Of a DNA stretch of 64,000 bases, positions 1 to 13,738 are shown piece after piece. Source of the DNA: Lates calcarifer. Taxonomy: Eukaryota > Chordata > Actinopteri > Centropomidae. The position numbers and the translations under genes were made by a program. The DNA is taken from the NCBI RefSeq assembly GCF_001640805.2, contig NC_066848.1:14286509-14350508 (forward strand). Direction: 5' to 3'. How positions within the stretch are numbered: position 1 is the first letter of the stretch; each line of letters starts with the position of its first letter. The notes beneath the pieces were generated by a model. That model was given only the letters and a program-made list of their open reading frames with translations. It searched no databases and had not been told where the DNA came from.

Positions 1-420
1 CCCCTGCTGCCCCTCAAGAAACCTAACATTGGAGGAGATGGATACACACTTTGATACCTCATTACAGCCTTCTGGCACACACATCCATAATCTAAATTAA
101 AAACAGCTCATCATATCAGTCTGAAAAGAAGAGAGGCAATAATATCACTAACTAATCTGATACAGCAGACAAAAAGTTGAAAGGAGGGGGGGAGAGGGAA
201 AAAGGGGGAAACAGTGGGCAGGAACAGAAAAGAACATTTTAAGGCTAAATGCTAAGATATAAAAGACGGTGCTAGCACAGTGCAAGTGACAATGGCATTT
301 TCATCTTTTTTAAAAGAACTGTAAAACCTCCTACATAAATATATATGTGTGTGTGTGTGTATATATATACACACCTCTGCCTCTGAACTATGCCAGACTC
401 TCCATGTGCTTTTTTTACAG

Positions 421-451
<31 letters not shown>

Positions 452-2104
452 TATATATATATATGGAGAGTCTGGCAATTTTTTCATAGATATACCTCCA
501 AACTTCATTGTTTCATTTGAAAGTATTTAAGGCCCTTGGACACAGACAGTATGTGAGTATCTGGCCATAAGGTTCTGTCCAAATAAATCTTATCATATGG
601 ATCTAAGGCACCTTCATCAAAAGTGCCTGACTTTGTAGATTTGGAAGGAAAAATCTAGTTGACTGCAGTGCAATTTGATGTAAAAGCTCAAAACAACAAC
701 ATCATGACAGTCAATAAAGCCAATCATAGTTCAGAGGCAGAATATTATTTTCCCTTTAGATCATACATTCAAAGTGCAGCTTGAGATGAAGATTTTGCCT
801 CAGAGTTGTTGATATTCATAATTGGGGTTAAAGTAACATATTTTGTCTTACAATGAAAAACCTACATTATATATTATTTCTATACATTTATACAATAAAA
901 TGTTATTTAACCTTCCCTAAATATATCAGGTAAAACCTCTGATACCTGAAGAAAACAATGCTTTTCATAGAGCTGTATTAATGATGTATCAGGGTGGTCC
1001 TCAGAAAATACACAGAAACTAGTGTGAGAACTCAAACTGATCCAGAATTCCCCTTCAGTTCACTAACAGGTAGAGTTACCTCAGCAATCATATCAAACAA
1101 CATGTACTATTAGATTAAATGTTATCTATAGGCAGTACCATGAAGTCATCAAGCAGGTCAGTGGAAAGTGACTGCTAGCCGTTTAGATGGGTTTAAAGGC
1201 AGACACTGAGGACTGCACACACGTGCACACACCTATGTCATACTGTAATGGCTTTACTTGTCCTTGTCCAACTCAAACTGTACTCGAGATAACTAGACTG
1301 GCCTCACTTTATTGCCTTAGAAGGAGCTGCGATGTCACATATAACCAACCCAAAATACATTCATATTCATGTACACACACACACTCTCACACACATAAGT
1401 TTCTCTGTCCCGGCTGCTCAAACAGCTTGGGTCCATTGTTCAGTCAGCTGCAAAGCTTGACCCCAGGGAGGCAAATTGAGGGACGCACCATCTCTTTCTC
1501 TCACACACAGACACACACACGCACACACGTCGAGTCTGAAGACGATGACATTTTTCACAGAGAAAAGCGTCCAAATGGCAGGTGTCAGGGGCCGTCAGTC
1601 TCTGGCTAGGCGCTAGAAGGCAGGCAGGCACACGCACACACACATAAACTCCAACTGCCAGTGTGAGGCACGTCTGAAAAGAGCAAAGCCTCACAGACAC
1701 TCATGTCAATCTGGTAGCAGCAAAGGCCTGCACTTATGTCACACACACACACATACACACAATCACAAATACACACATGGCATGTCACACAGACTCATCA
1801 CACATGTTCATCACACAGGACCATTGCGAGGAATAGCGGAACCCTAGGGGGGGATGGCATGGTGGACGGGTGGAAGGAGGGAGAGAAGAGGGGATAGAGG
1901 CTGACCACCAGTGAAGCATGGTGGGAGGGGAGAGGCTGGTGCGGGTGATGTGGATGAGACTGGCAGATATTCACTGTCCACCACCTGCGAATGCCAAAGG
2001 TCCTCACCCCGACGCCACTTCCCTATGCATGATGAGCTACACAAATAAATATACTAATATATTTTCAAGAAACAGTGCTTAGCTGTGGTACAATCTGCTG
2101 TAAG

Positions 2105-2200
2105 GACAGAGGGTGTTGTATACTGTACAGATTGTTAAGCCCTTTCAGGCGCACCCTTTGTAATATTGAGCTATATAAATAAAATCAAATTCTATTAAAT
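2105..2200 (+). repeat. Teleost interspersed repeat tail
   Basis: Contains the familiar ending ...AGCCCTTTCAGGCGCACC... followed by GAGCTATATAAATAAAATC and an AT-rich end. This resembles the 3' tails of common fish non-LTR elements. Related in its last 20 bases to the copy ending near 12925. Confidence 0.5.
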
Positions 2201-4459
2201 TACAATTCTGTGCAAACTCATCTTGAGGAACGTTCACTCCCTTATCCTCTATCCTCATTCATCAAATCTCATCTGCTATTTTAAGATTACAGCCTCCAAA
2301 GCAATGTGGTTCCTCTGTGACAAAGACTCTAAGGATGTGATTTGAGGATAGCTTTAAGTGTTCGCATTCTTCCCTTAAAATTCTGACCTTCCAACCACCA
2401 TGCTCTCCACCTGTCTATGAATACATTGTCACTTTAGTTTTTTTTGTGATTGAAAAAGTGGTCAAACACAGCCTTGAGAGGACTACTGACATTCATCCAT
2501 CAAGTCGTTTATTTTTGTATCTCCTTTTCCAATTCAACAAATGAGATGCTCTGTGACAGATATGTCTTGCTCAAATAGGGATCAAGAAAGCTAATTAAAT
2601 TTTATATTTTTGAAGATATTAGTATTTTCACTATTATTTCCTTTATATTCTTATATTCACATGTGTTTTTCACATTTCTTATATCCATCCTGTATTAAGT
2701 AAAAGACATAACCTTTTCATGTATCCAGGGGTACATATTTCTCTTTTGAAAAGAGGGTACGCCCAGGCCGAGGCCTTTCCATGCCTCTAAATCCATCTGT
2801 CCCTCTGCACCTCCTTCTATCCAACCTTCAAACCTTTGGTGAGGCCCGAGTGCCTGGATCTCACTCAGTCATCGCTGGTCCTGCCACTGTATGTTCATCA
2901 CTCACTCAGCCTGGCCCTGGGAGCATGCCTGGACACAGGACAAGACAGGGGATACACACACCCGCAACCGCACACTAGCCATAAATACAGTCTAGGCCAC
3001 TGTCCTCCAGGTCCATCAACTAGCCAGTAATAATGATCTCATCCCAACAGGAGAGGGCTAGAGGGCAAGACGGTCAAGGACTTATTGTAAGCATGTCTTT
3101 GTGTCAGTGCAGGCGTACACTGCTGGCTATTTGAGTATGTCTCCTGCTGCAACTGCTTGTACCACCCTCGGACAACTCCAAGTATGAACCAGTCAAGGAG
3201 AGAATGATGACTACTACTAGAAAGAGAGCTGGCACACTACTTTTATCAGCTACATCAGACAATGACAAAGCTATGTGTAGGAAACACTTAAAAAACACCT
3301 AAATAAATAGCTGGTTTAACTGTAGCAAAAACCATCATATGGAAAAAGTAGTTTTCCTTATGATACGGCAAACTATACAACAGTGTAATTTCATGTAATT
3401 AATTTAAACTCAATCAGTTTCCTAACAATACATTGTAATTCATCAAGTAATTAATTCAAAGCAAACAGGAACACTGCTGACTTTTGGGGCCCTCGAGGAT
3501 GTGTTTGTGTGCTCATGAAAAAGAGTAACAGGGTCGGTCATCTCATCGCCTTCAGGAGTGACTGAGCAAGTGGTCAAGAAATTGGATGTCGTTTTTGTTC
3601 GCCTTTAGCGGTGTAGTCCCTGCATGTGCGTGTGTCTGTGTGTATCATCACCATTGCCCAGAGATCTCCCTAACCTTAGCCCACATATTCTTGCCCTCTG
3701 ATATCATTAACATCAGCTGGTTTTAAACCTGTCATTCTTCATGTACACAGCCCCAAACACACATATTAAATATTCAAATGTATTATAATTCAGATACAAC
3801 ACTGTGCAAGCAAATAGAGTTTAAGTCTAGTTGAACAAAATAAGATTACAACGTACCTCAGATACATAGGGTGAGGAGCAAAAAAAACTTAAGTCAAAAA
3901 TAAATCACGATGATAGTAACACTCCCTGGTGTCAATCACAGACCCTCTTGACATGTTTCTCAAAAAACTGTTAGGGGGCATTTATTTTACACGGTAAGGT
4001 GCTATTTTAATTTCTTTCTTGATCACTCAACTAGAAAATATGATTTCTCCTTCCTCATTGATTAGTAAAGTACAGTCATTGAGTCAATGATAGACTGATC
4101 TCTGGGTGCTGCCACAATCTGTAAAATCCTCTAAAAAGTACAGGAGTTAGAGAGCCGATATATCAGTATGGTGTCTTTACTGCCAATCAGCTCCACTATT
4201 CAATCCAGCTGATGAGGACGACACAGACTACTGTGCGTCACCAAGCAAAACATTCTGCACACTGAAAACAACACACACACACACACTCCCACAAGACATC
4301 TGTCTGGCCACTGCTGAGCACTCTTATGAGCTTTGACAAAGCCTGCATGCTCTACCAGTCAGTGCTAAAGCGCAGTGACAGACAAGGTTATGCTGCACTG
4401 GGTCATCAAGAGCCAAAAAGGAACACACATACACATATACACATGCGCACACATGCGCG

Positions 4460-4468
4460 TGCACACGT

Positions 4469-4510
<42 letters not shown>
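4460..4510. repeat. (CA)n microsatellite
   Basis: A long CA run preceded by a mixed CACATGCGCGTGCACACG stretch of alternating purines and pyrimidines, the type of sequence that can adopt Z-DNA. Open frames on both strands here are products of the repeat. Confidence 0.95.
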
Positions 4511-7500
4511 CCAGTAGGCAGTGTGTTTCCCATGAGCAGGTGTTAATGACAATAAACAGACCATCAAACAGACATATTTGCACATACCTAAGACAAATAA
4601 ATACAGCTTTGAGCCACCAATAACCTAGAAAATAGTTTACTTAAGTCAAAGATGTGGAGTTTGTTTTTTGAACCAATATGTAATAAACTGACGTCCAGCA
4701 GGAGGTCTTTAAATTATTGGGACACAGCTGTATGGCAGATAATCTAATGTGCATTCAGTGGGGGCCATCACAGGCGCAGACAAAGCCTGCCAGCTGAATC
4801 ATACCTCATGCTGTACAATGACCTGCAGGATGCGAAGGAGGCATTGTTCAGGCTTAATCATGTAAGGTTACTTTGTTGTAAATCTAAATAATCCAAACGG
4901 GGGTTAAAAAGTCGAATCTGATTTTTTTCCTCACTCAGCAGAGACAATAGTAGTGATTACATGGACTATTACATGTTACACACTTTATGCTGTGGTTACA
5001 CTGGTTAGACACATCAATCTAACAGAAATCTGTGTGCCTTTACATTATGTTGTATATGCACTAAGCTACTTTTTTTGCCACGTTAAATGTCCTGATTGGT
5101 GTCTATTCTGGTCTTCTTGTCTGAGTGACCTTCAAATTCAGAGCTAGGTGTATACTCTAGTTGTTTTGTTTTTTATTTGTTTGTTTTTTGTACCTTTTCT
5201 GTACTTCTCTAATATTTTGTATAATATGGATGATTTTATTTAATTTATTTAACTCAATTAGTGGGAAAATCACCAATTTAGTGAACATGGATTTGTGATG
5301 TAGTGATCAATATTAGCATCCAAGACAAGTGCCCACATCCTGGACAGATTTTACAGTGGATCATTTAACCCTGATGGTGGTAACCAGGATACTGCTGCTG
5401 CCAAAATATTCATGATGTCATATACTTGTTATTAAAGACAAACACTCCAAAGTGAATTATCATTTTAGTTTGAGATAATACGTACAGTGAACTGATAAGC
5501 ATGAGGACCCCAGGGGTATTCTTTGCTATCTTATAACCAATAAAATGCAGTTAAATAAGTTAAGTTGAATTTTAATTCTACTATCATACCATGCTACAGC
5601 CTATATCCAAACTCTGGGCTTTCAAGAAATATTTGGCAACTGTAATACACCAGTGTATGTCAGTCATTATGTTTAATGAGGCTAAGGAATGGTTACTTAA
5701 TGAGTGTGTTAAAGCAAGAAATTACTCTGGAAATAGTATTTTGACAAAATAATTATACACATGGTTCATTTGCTAGCTTTCTTCTGAAGCATCCCATGGT
5801 CCTCATTAATAGATGGAATGGATGATGACCGTGGAGAGAGTTAAAAGCTCCAGATAGAACTTGTACCATCAATGGATTGTGTTTTAGTATTATTTTGTCA
5901 AAGAAATCTTAATAACATATTTCACATCAGCTTTAAATTAGTGCTGAAAGAATTAATTGATTAGTTGATCAACAGAAAATAAATTGTTGATCATTTTAAT
6001 AAACTAATTGTGTAATTCCAAATATTTGCTAGTTCAAGCTTCTCAAACTTCTCAAATGTGAGGATATTGGGTTTTTTTTTAATAGAATATATTTAGGTGT
6101 TTAGACAAAAAAAAAGGCCCTTTGCAACACTATCTTGAGTCCTGAGAAGTTGTTACAGGTATATTTTACTATTTTCCGATATTGTGTAGATTAAGGATTT
6201 ATCAGAAAAAAAAAATACAACAGAATAAAATATAATTCACTAGTTGCAGCCTTTCTGTAAATACATATTTAATATCTAACAGTGTTACTATACCCAGTGA
6301 TCTGATCACCACCTGCAGCAAATATTGCATTTATGCAGGCATGGAGAGAGATTGGCTGGACATTAACCTGACTGGCCTTTTATACACATTCACACCTATT
6401 CCTCCATCTACATTACATCACTTCAGACATACACACAAAGATACTTGTGTGCCCTTGTTTGGCTGTCTTTTTAAAAGGCCACACTCCTTACAAATTATAG
6501 AAGAGGTGACTCAGTGAGTGTGATGAGTCTACTCAAACAGGACTAAGGCACTGAAAACTGCACACACACGCGCACACACACACACACACAGACAAAATAC
6601 AAGTAAGGATGTCCCGCAGGCTGCCATTTCTGGCTGTCATTCCAGCTGAGCACTGAGGCAGAAGGACAGAGAGTGAGAGACAGGCGAGTGGAGAAGAAAG
6701 GGTGGAGAAGGGTGGGGGTGGTGACACAATGAAGGCTCACAGGGAGACAGGAAGCAGACGGTGCAAATGAGGCTGAGGTCTTTAATGAACTACTGCACTG
6801 TCAAGGTGGAGAGGAGAGGAGAGGAGAGGAGAGGAGACTCTTAATTACCTATACATGGACATGTGCTTGTATAGATACACTGTCGCACGCACACACACAC
6901 ACACACCTCCGTGAACCACAGCCATATAATACATCTAACAGTACTTCTGCCAAAATCTCACTGGTAATGTCATATTTTTACTGGCAGATCCAACCTAACA
7001 AGTTAATGATCTTAAAAATCCTAAAAATCAAAACTGCTCTTCAGTCTGGTCAAATAACACAATGAAGACGAAATACAATCTCTCTCTTGCTCTCACTCCC
7101 TATCTCACACACACACACACACACACACACATATTTGTGGATTTTTGCCTCTGAGCCAGAATACATCTTTCCAAGTGCACAGCTGCTTTTAGTAGCCGAG
7201 GATGACAAAGAAAGAGTAGAAAAAAGAAGGGAAGCCAAAGAAACACAGATGGTAAGGTGGAGATTGAAAGTGGAGTTAGTGACTCTGAAAATACACCAAA
7301 ACAGACGAGAGAGTATAGGTTCAGAAGTAGTATGTCTGTGCAGTGCAAGGTTACTCCATCTGCTGCTGATGAGTGAGCCAGTTTCCTACGCATGGGGCAT
7401 CTCAAAGTCTTTCTACACCTGTCGATCAAAATCTGTCTGAAACAACTTGGGTATCAGGTCAACCAACAAATGCTAAGAGATATAGAAACGCACAAAGTTG

Positions 7501-9896
7501 CAAAGTGTACCAGAAATTGGGTCAATTAATTATACTGGGGACATTCACAGCAAGCACTAAGACCCCTTGCTGTTCCTGATGCTACATAGCTATTCTCCGT
7601 CATTGCCATCATTCTTGTTGCTGTGGTAATGAGGTTTCCCTAATGGCAGGTCAGGGTCAGCTGTGGGTCAGTCAGCAGGGGAGTAAGACCCTCATAGTTA
7701 GTTACAACTGTCACTCCTTAAGGCTAGTTATCTTCCCCTTGCCCTCCCATCATCATCCATCAGGGGATATTTTGGTCAAAATCGGCATATTAGAGGCCTG
7801 GGCCAGAATATATCAACCAACAAGATGATGTAGAGTTTGTTCAGGTAGCACCATGCATATGTGCATTCTCCATAAAACATGAGAGATAAAGATATGTCAA
7901 ACTGAAAGGTGTAATTCTTGTGTGTGTGAATTTTCAAAATCTTTTTAATCTTATAAGGATATTTTTTTGAAAAACAACAGGCAAATTACCACATCATTTT
8001 TGCTTTACTGAATTATTGAATCAAAGTAATTTACTTGTGATTTTTTGGAATTAAGGTTCACATACCTACTTTAATTCATAAATTTGCACTGCAAAATAAA
8101 AAAAAGTGTCGGTTGTTTAAATACTTTTGTATATTTTATTAGCATTTAACAATTAATCAATTACTATGTTCAATTTTCTATCTAATTACCAAATAAAATA
8201 GAGAAAGGACACTAATCATTAAAGCTAATCTTCAAGATTTGTTGAAATGTCCAGAATCCCTGTAAAAAATCACATTAGAATCACATATATCCTTTAGTGT
8301 GTGTAATGCTGATGTGTAAAGCAGGTCCATACCCCAGAGTCTTATATTAGACATATGTGGGGGACCCCATCTCAGAGGGAAGAGTGGGAGTAGACCAGCA
8401 TTTGGACTTTTCAGGGCATTTAAAAATCACATTTAATTGATTGCACTTATATTAATGAAATGTATGAAGATGGTGGAAACAAAGACGGTGGAGAGCAAGA
8501 AAGGAGAATGAGACAGAAGATGGAGAGAGAAGGAGGGCAGAGAAAAGAAGAACATTTTAATAAAGACACATATAGATTCGGCTTTAACATCCAAGTTTCT
8601 GAGTCTACATCGAAAACAGTCCAAAGAAACCAAAGTGAGGCATAAGACTAGACGACTCCAGAGCAATATCATCTGGATAACAGCAACCATATTTCTATGG
8701 CTAATGTCAAAATAACAACTCTCTGTTCTTCCAAAGTTCATGCACTTGCAAAAACCGTTATTCCACAAACCCTGCTAAAGCAAAGGCGGACCACTTATAC
8801 TTGTGCTGTAAAAATACAGTTAATCATATCAGGTGATAGAGGACATTCAGCCAGCACCACATCAAACAGAAGTCCAACATTCTTAGGTGTTGTGAAAAGC
8901 ATGAATGCCAATAGCTGCAGCAAAAGAATGAACAAGAGAGACATTATATCAAGATGTGAAATTTTGCTGCTCTGGAGGTGCTCAAGTATGTTCAAAAGAA
9001 AAAATGTCTGTCATGAAAATAATCAAGTGGAAGTTAACTTAATAAACCCCTCACTTTGATTGTGTCTGCTCTTGCAAATAGACAGAAAATGGAACTTTAG
9101 GGAAAAAAAAAACGTGGGCTATTAAACCAAAGGTATGACCTCTGAAGTGTGCACGTACTCAAAGATACTCAGAAAGCTCTTATACACACACATATTCAAG
9201 CAAAGCTCAGAATCATTCTAGGCTGTGGTCCCAATGCTAACCTCAAGTCAACAAACACACATGGATCTCAGCAGTGAGAGAAAGAGACAGAGCAAGGAGA
9301 GACCAATGGTTATTATGCTTGGATCAAGGTTCTGTGCCGCTGTATTCTGAAGTGTGCAAAACGTCTCTTTAATTGGACCAAAGTGAAACAAAGTCCAGAT
9401 GGCTTTAATAGACAATATTCGCTTGAGGGACACATTCCAATTTGTCTTTCTCTCCATCTGTGAACCGCTCTCTCGCTCCCACACGTTTTCCTCGTCTGTA
9501 CTTTACTCTTTCACATTCCTCACCCCCTTTGTTCACCCACCCTTTCCTTTAAAACACACTCAACTTTCTACATTTTAATACAGAGACCATAATTTCTTAT
9601 TCATCATCAAATCTAATATGACTGACATCCCCTCTTTATCCCACTGTCTTCCCCATGGTTACATACCTCTCTCGCTGTCTTTGATAATGGCATGGCACCT
9701 TGGCATTAAATCTTTACAAATGGCACTTGAGAATATTTCAGTAGACATGTATTCTCAAAGGTTTTGAATATTCAAAAATCTTAAAACATGCTTGAGGAGT
9801 TTTTCAAAAGATGGAAAAGATGAAATGCAGTTTATTCTACTAGAAAAAAATAATAGTAATTTAATTTAGTTAATAATTTAGTTAATAGATAATATA

Positions 9897-10180
9897 AATG
9901 GTAAATGGACTGGTACTTATATAGCGCTTTTCTAGTCGTATCGACCACTCAAAGCACTTTACACTACCCATCACATTCACCCATTCACACACACATCCAC
10001 ACAGTGCTTGCACTATTACAAAGCGCTCTAACACATTCACACACCGATGTTGCAAACATCGGGGGCAACGTGGGGTTCAGTATCTTGCCCAAGGATACTT
10101 CGGCATGGACTGGAGGGGATCGAACCGCAGACCTTCCCATTAGTGGGTGACCTGCTCTACCTCCTGAGCCACAGCCGCTC
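9897..10180 (-). mobile_element. tRNA-derived SINE, near full length
   Basis: On the minus strand the element starts with a tRNA-like head. The A-box-like TGGCTCAGGAGG lies at 10171-10160 and the B box GGTTCGATCCC at 10126-10116. It then runs through a body with TTGGGCAAGATACTGAAC to an end reading GCGCTATATAAGTACCAGTC followed by CATTTACC. I recognise this as an abundant teleost interspersed repeat; I do not assign a family name. It lies just beyond the last srbd1 exon seen, in intron. Confidence 0.8.
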
Positions 10181-10282
10181 CACAACTCAATAAATATCAC
10201 ACCATGCTACTGAAGTCAAGTGGAAATTTTCTACACCCCTGTCTCTATTCCATGGGCCCTGTTCTAGCATGAAAGACCTTAC

Positions 10283-10390
10283 CAGTAGGACACGTCCAAG
10301 GGGTGAAAATAGCATCTGGAGATGAGGTCAGCGAAGAAGGACTCAGTCTCACGACATGCTGTCCCATTGCCAATGACAACCCTGGTACAG
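10283..10390 (-). CDS. srbd1: srbd1 exon with the IGNGTA motif; last srbd1 exon in the window
   Basis: Encodes [20 protein letters not shown]. Two acceptors are in frame. The one at 10391/10392 (AAAAG before CTGTACC) keeps the spacing between the preceding helix and IGNG equal to that in bacterial Tex, so I chose it over the one 9 nt downstream. The exon ends TAC-TG before GTAAGG and should continue with a cysteine codon in an exon beyond the left edge. Confidence 0.88.
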
Positions 10391-13300
10391 CTTTTATGGA
10401 CAAGAAGAAGAGGAGTAGGACAATGAGGATTAAGAAAGCAACAACTAAGGTTAGTTTCAGAATTCACATTCTCCGTTTATAATACAATGTTCAGCGAGCT
10501 CAGCTCTAACATACCCAAGCAGTAGTACCTGTATTTGATCATAAGGTGGCGCAGTTTGTCTGCTTCCCTTTGCTGGGCTGAATTATGCAGGTACACAACA
10601 TCAGTATGGAGAATCTGACCTGAGAGCAGAGAGAGATGATGACAAACAGAGGGAAAGGAGGAGAGAAAATACAATATTGCTGACAAAGCACTATGATGAT
10701 ACGAAGGGGATCAACAGAGTAAACTATATACTACCAGCTAATGTCTCTTTACTCTATGCTAATGAGACAGCAATGCTGCAGATGAATTCAATAACATATG
10801 AACTAAACATCTGCACTGTATAAGCCTCCATAGGAGATCAAGGCCCTGCCAGTTCCCCGTTTCCTTAAAGCAGATCTGAATGGACAGCACTAACAGGAGG
10901 TCACGTGAACCAGGACCCACCAAACCTGTGACCAGGCCATGCTCAGCCTGACACGCGATACATGCCGGTGTCTGTCTGTTATAAGTGTGTCAGCGTGACT
11001 TGTAGTCACACAATCAGTCACCCAGAGGGTGGAACCTACCCTTGCTCAGTGTGAAGCCAAACCCACTGTGAGACATGCTGAGACATACAGTGCAGTACAG
11101 TAGGCACACAAAAATCGCACACACACGCACATAATCCACCCACCAGGGTCATGCCAACTGGCATCTAGTCTCTGACATGCACATGCACACACACCTTAGT
11201 GGTAATAACAGGTCTAGTAGTGACTGATTACATGGCATCTTCTCACACAAAATATTTGGCTTCATTACTGCTTAATCAAATGATTGATGTAACATAATGA
11301 AGAGATGTCTATCTGATGTTGATGGGACAATTATAGCCCATTAGCTATGAATTGGCAGGAGCACTTCAATTTAGCATTATGGAGTAGATAATCTCTGAAT
11401 ATGTGGCTATAAGTACCAGATGAATACTGTTGATGAAATGTAACAATTCCACTAATAAAAACATGGCAAATGGTTTGGTTGTGGGTGAATAGAAACCATT
11501 CATCAGTCAGACCCTATAAATCTGTACTACTATTAGTCAAAATGTGTATGCATAAGCAGAGCCTTAAGTCAAGTTAGTATAACATATTTGAGGCCTAAGA
11601 GGTGTACTTCATATTACTCCTCTTAGATTACACAATGGTACAGAATAAACCTGTGTTTGCGGTCAACCTCAATGGGTCAACAAGCGCAGCCTTTCAAACA
11701 AAGCTGCGCCACCATGATTTTATGCACTATGAAGTTGAGTGTAGTAAAGAGGGTGCGACCTTATGGATGAGTATGCTTAAGAGTTTTATAACTCAAAAAA
11801 TCCTGGATGCAAAAGTAGGTGAGTGATAATATAAATGTGCCTGTTCAAGTGAATACTGACCAAATACACATGAGTCTAGTAGACTATTTGTTTACTTACT
11901 GGTGGGGGAGAGGATTGCCAGCTTACAGCCATGTCTGAAGCCAGGGTCCACACCCATGATGACACAACCCCTGACTGGACACACCAACAGGCGCTGACGG
12001 AGGTTCCGCACAAACATGGCGATCGACTCTTTCTCTGCTGCAACTGTCAGCTTGGTCCTAAAGAGAGGGAATGCAAGAGAGAGACAAGAAGATGGAGCGA
12101 AAGATGGGTAAAGGAGTGAATATCGACAAAAAGAGTCATCAAAGAGAGCAGAGTGAAGCGAAATATGTAGGTGTTAGTTGTATGGCGAGGGTAAAAAGAA
12201 ATGAAAAATAAAAGTGGAAAAGGATTTACAGAGTGCGACGAGAGAGATGGGGAAAAAAGGGACATCAAAGGAAGAAAAGACCTGACACACAAACACACTT
12301 AAACTACCTGTAACTCCTTGTGAGGAAGGGCATAATAAGCCTTTTATAAGAGTCCTCTACTGCATTCCTGATGATTGCACGAAGCTCTTCTCTTCCAAAC
12401 GTCTTCGGCCTCCACCTGCAATAAAATAGTGGAGAAAAAAAGCTTTCTTTTTTTGTCTAAGGATGATTTCAACTACTTTGCTACTTTTATAAATACAATC
12501 TATAAAAGCAGATGTGACTTCACCTACAAACTGACTCTCTCCACCTCAGGAAAACATATCATATGTTATATTGTATTTTCACTCAGATGGAGTGTTCTTG
12601 TATCACTATTAGTATTACCATTATAACAATTAATCTGACAGTGCTTAGATACAACAGAGAATACAGCTGTTCCTGGTCACTCTCTCTCTTCTCTCCCCCC
12701 AGTTTCTTCTCAACCCTAACCAGTCGAGGCAGACAGCCACCCACCCTGACTCTGGTTCTGTTTTTTTCCTCTCCACTGTCAACAAGTGCTTGCTTACAGT
12801 AGGAACTGATGGGTTTTGTTCTATAATATTGTAAGCTCTTGACTTTATTCTGTTAAGTGCTTCAAGATAATGTATGTTATGATTTGGCTCTATACAAGTA
12901 AAAAAAAACTGAACAGAATTGAGTTGTTGCAAATTTGGTGTTACACTAACAGACAAATAACACAGCCTCATCATTGAATATTAAGTGCAATTTTATTCCC
13001 TTAATCTTCATCTGTGCATGATGAAGTTGACTGAGTACATATGTCAACAAAGTGCTTCACATATTTTAAATGTCCTGTTTTATAAATGCAAAACATTTAA
13101 TATGTTATAGATTTTTTTTTTCTCTGATTTATATATCAAAAGCATATTTAAGTGTGATTAAAATAAATGGTGTAGCAATTCAAACCAATATAAGAGTTCT
13201 ACACAGAAAATATTTTTTGAAGCCTTGCTTCTAAATGTACTATGTTGAAAGAAGCATATAAATCCTTTATGAATTATTTGCTCTATTTTTCATTCAATTA

Positions 13301-13699
13301 TTTCTCAAGGTAAAATCTCCTCTAAAGTAACATAAGGAACAAACCTTGACCAGTGAATGGACTGTATAAAAGTGAGGAACCTTAATGTTTGTCATGTTGA
13401 AAAGCAATTTCATGTTCAGCATTTCAGCACCACTCAGATTTCAATTTACTATAGAGCCTTTAATACCAAATACCTGCCATTTGAATATTTTCATTAAAGA
13501 AGGATCTGCAGTTGTTTTGCTAATCATATTGTCAACCTCCATCCAATTGTCTTGGAGTAGCCACAGATCAAAATGAACGATCTCTCCATATATTTGTATG
13601 CATCATAAGAGTATGTAGCACTTTCATACATGAAAGAAAACGACTCCATTATCGTAATCTTATATGAATCTGGCTATCTCAGCCTTCGACACATGAATG

Positions 13700-13738
<39 letters not shown>

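Larger units (their letters stand above)
1..9895. other. Leftmost non-coding stretch, read as srbd1 intron
   Basis: I found no exon on either strand, although about 330 residues of srbd1 should lie downstream of 10283 on the minus strand. The stretch holds (CA)n and (TA)n tracts near 340-465, 1370-1400, 1741-1760, 4460-4510, 6560-6592, 6886-6906 and 7107-7131, a (GAGAG)n tract at about 6810-6837, and a LINE-like tail at 2105-2200. The open frames here are low-complexity or chance. Confidence 0.6.

Noticed and set aside
1187..1609. 140-codon plus-strand open frame
   Set aside because: Rich in T/H from CA tracts, no domain, intronic position relative to srbd1.
10116..10171. Possible tRNA gene from good A and B boxes
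   Set aside because: The head continues into a SINE body, and the acceptor and anticodon stems do not form a proper cloverleaf; it is the SINE promoter.
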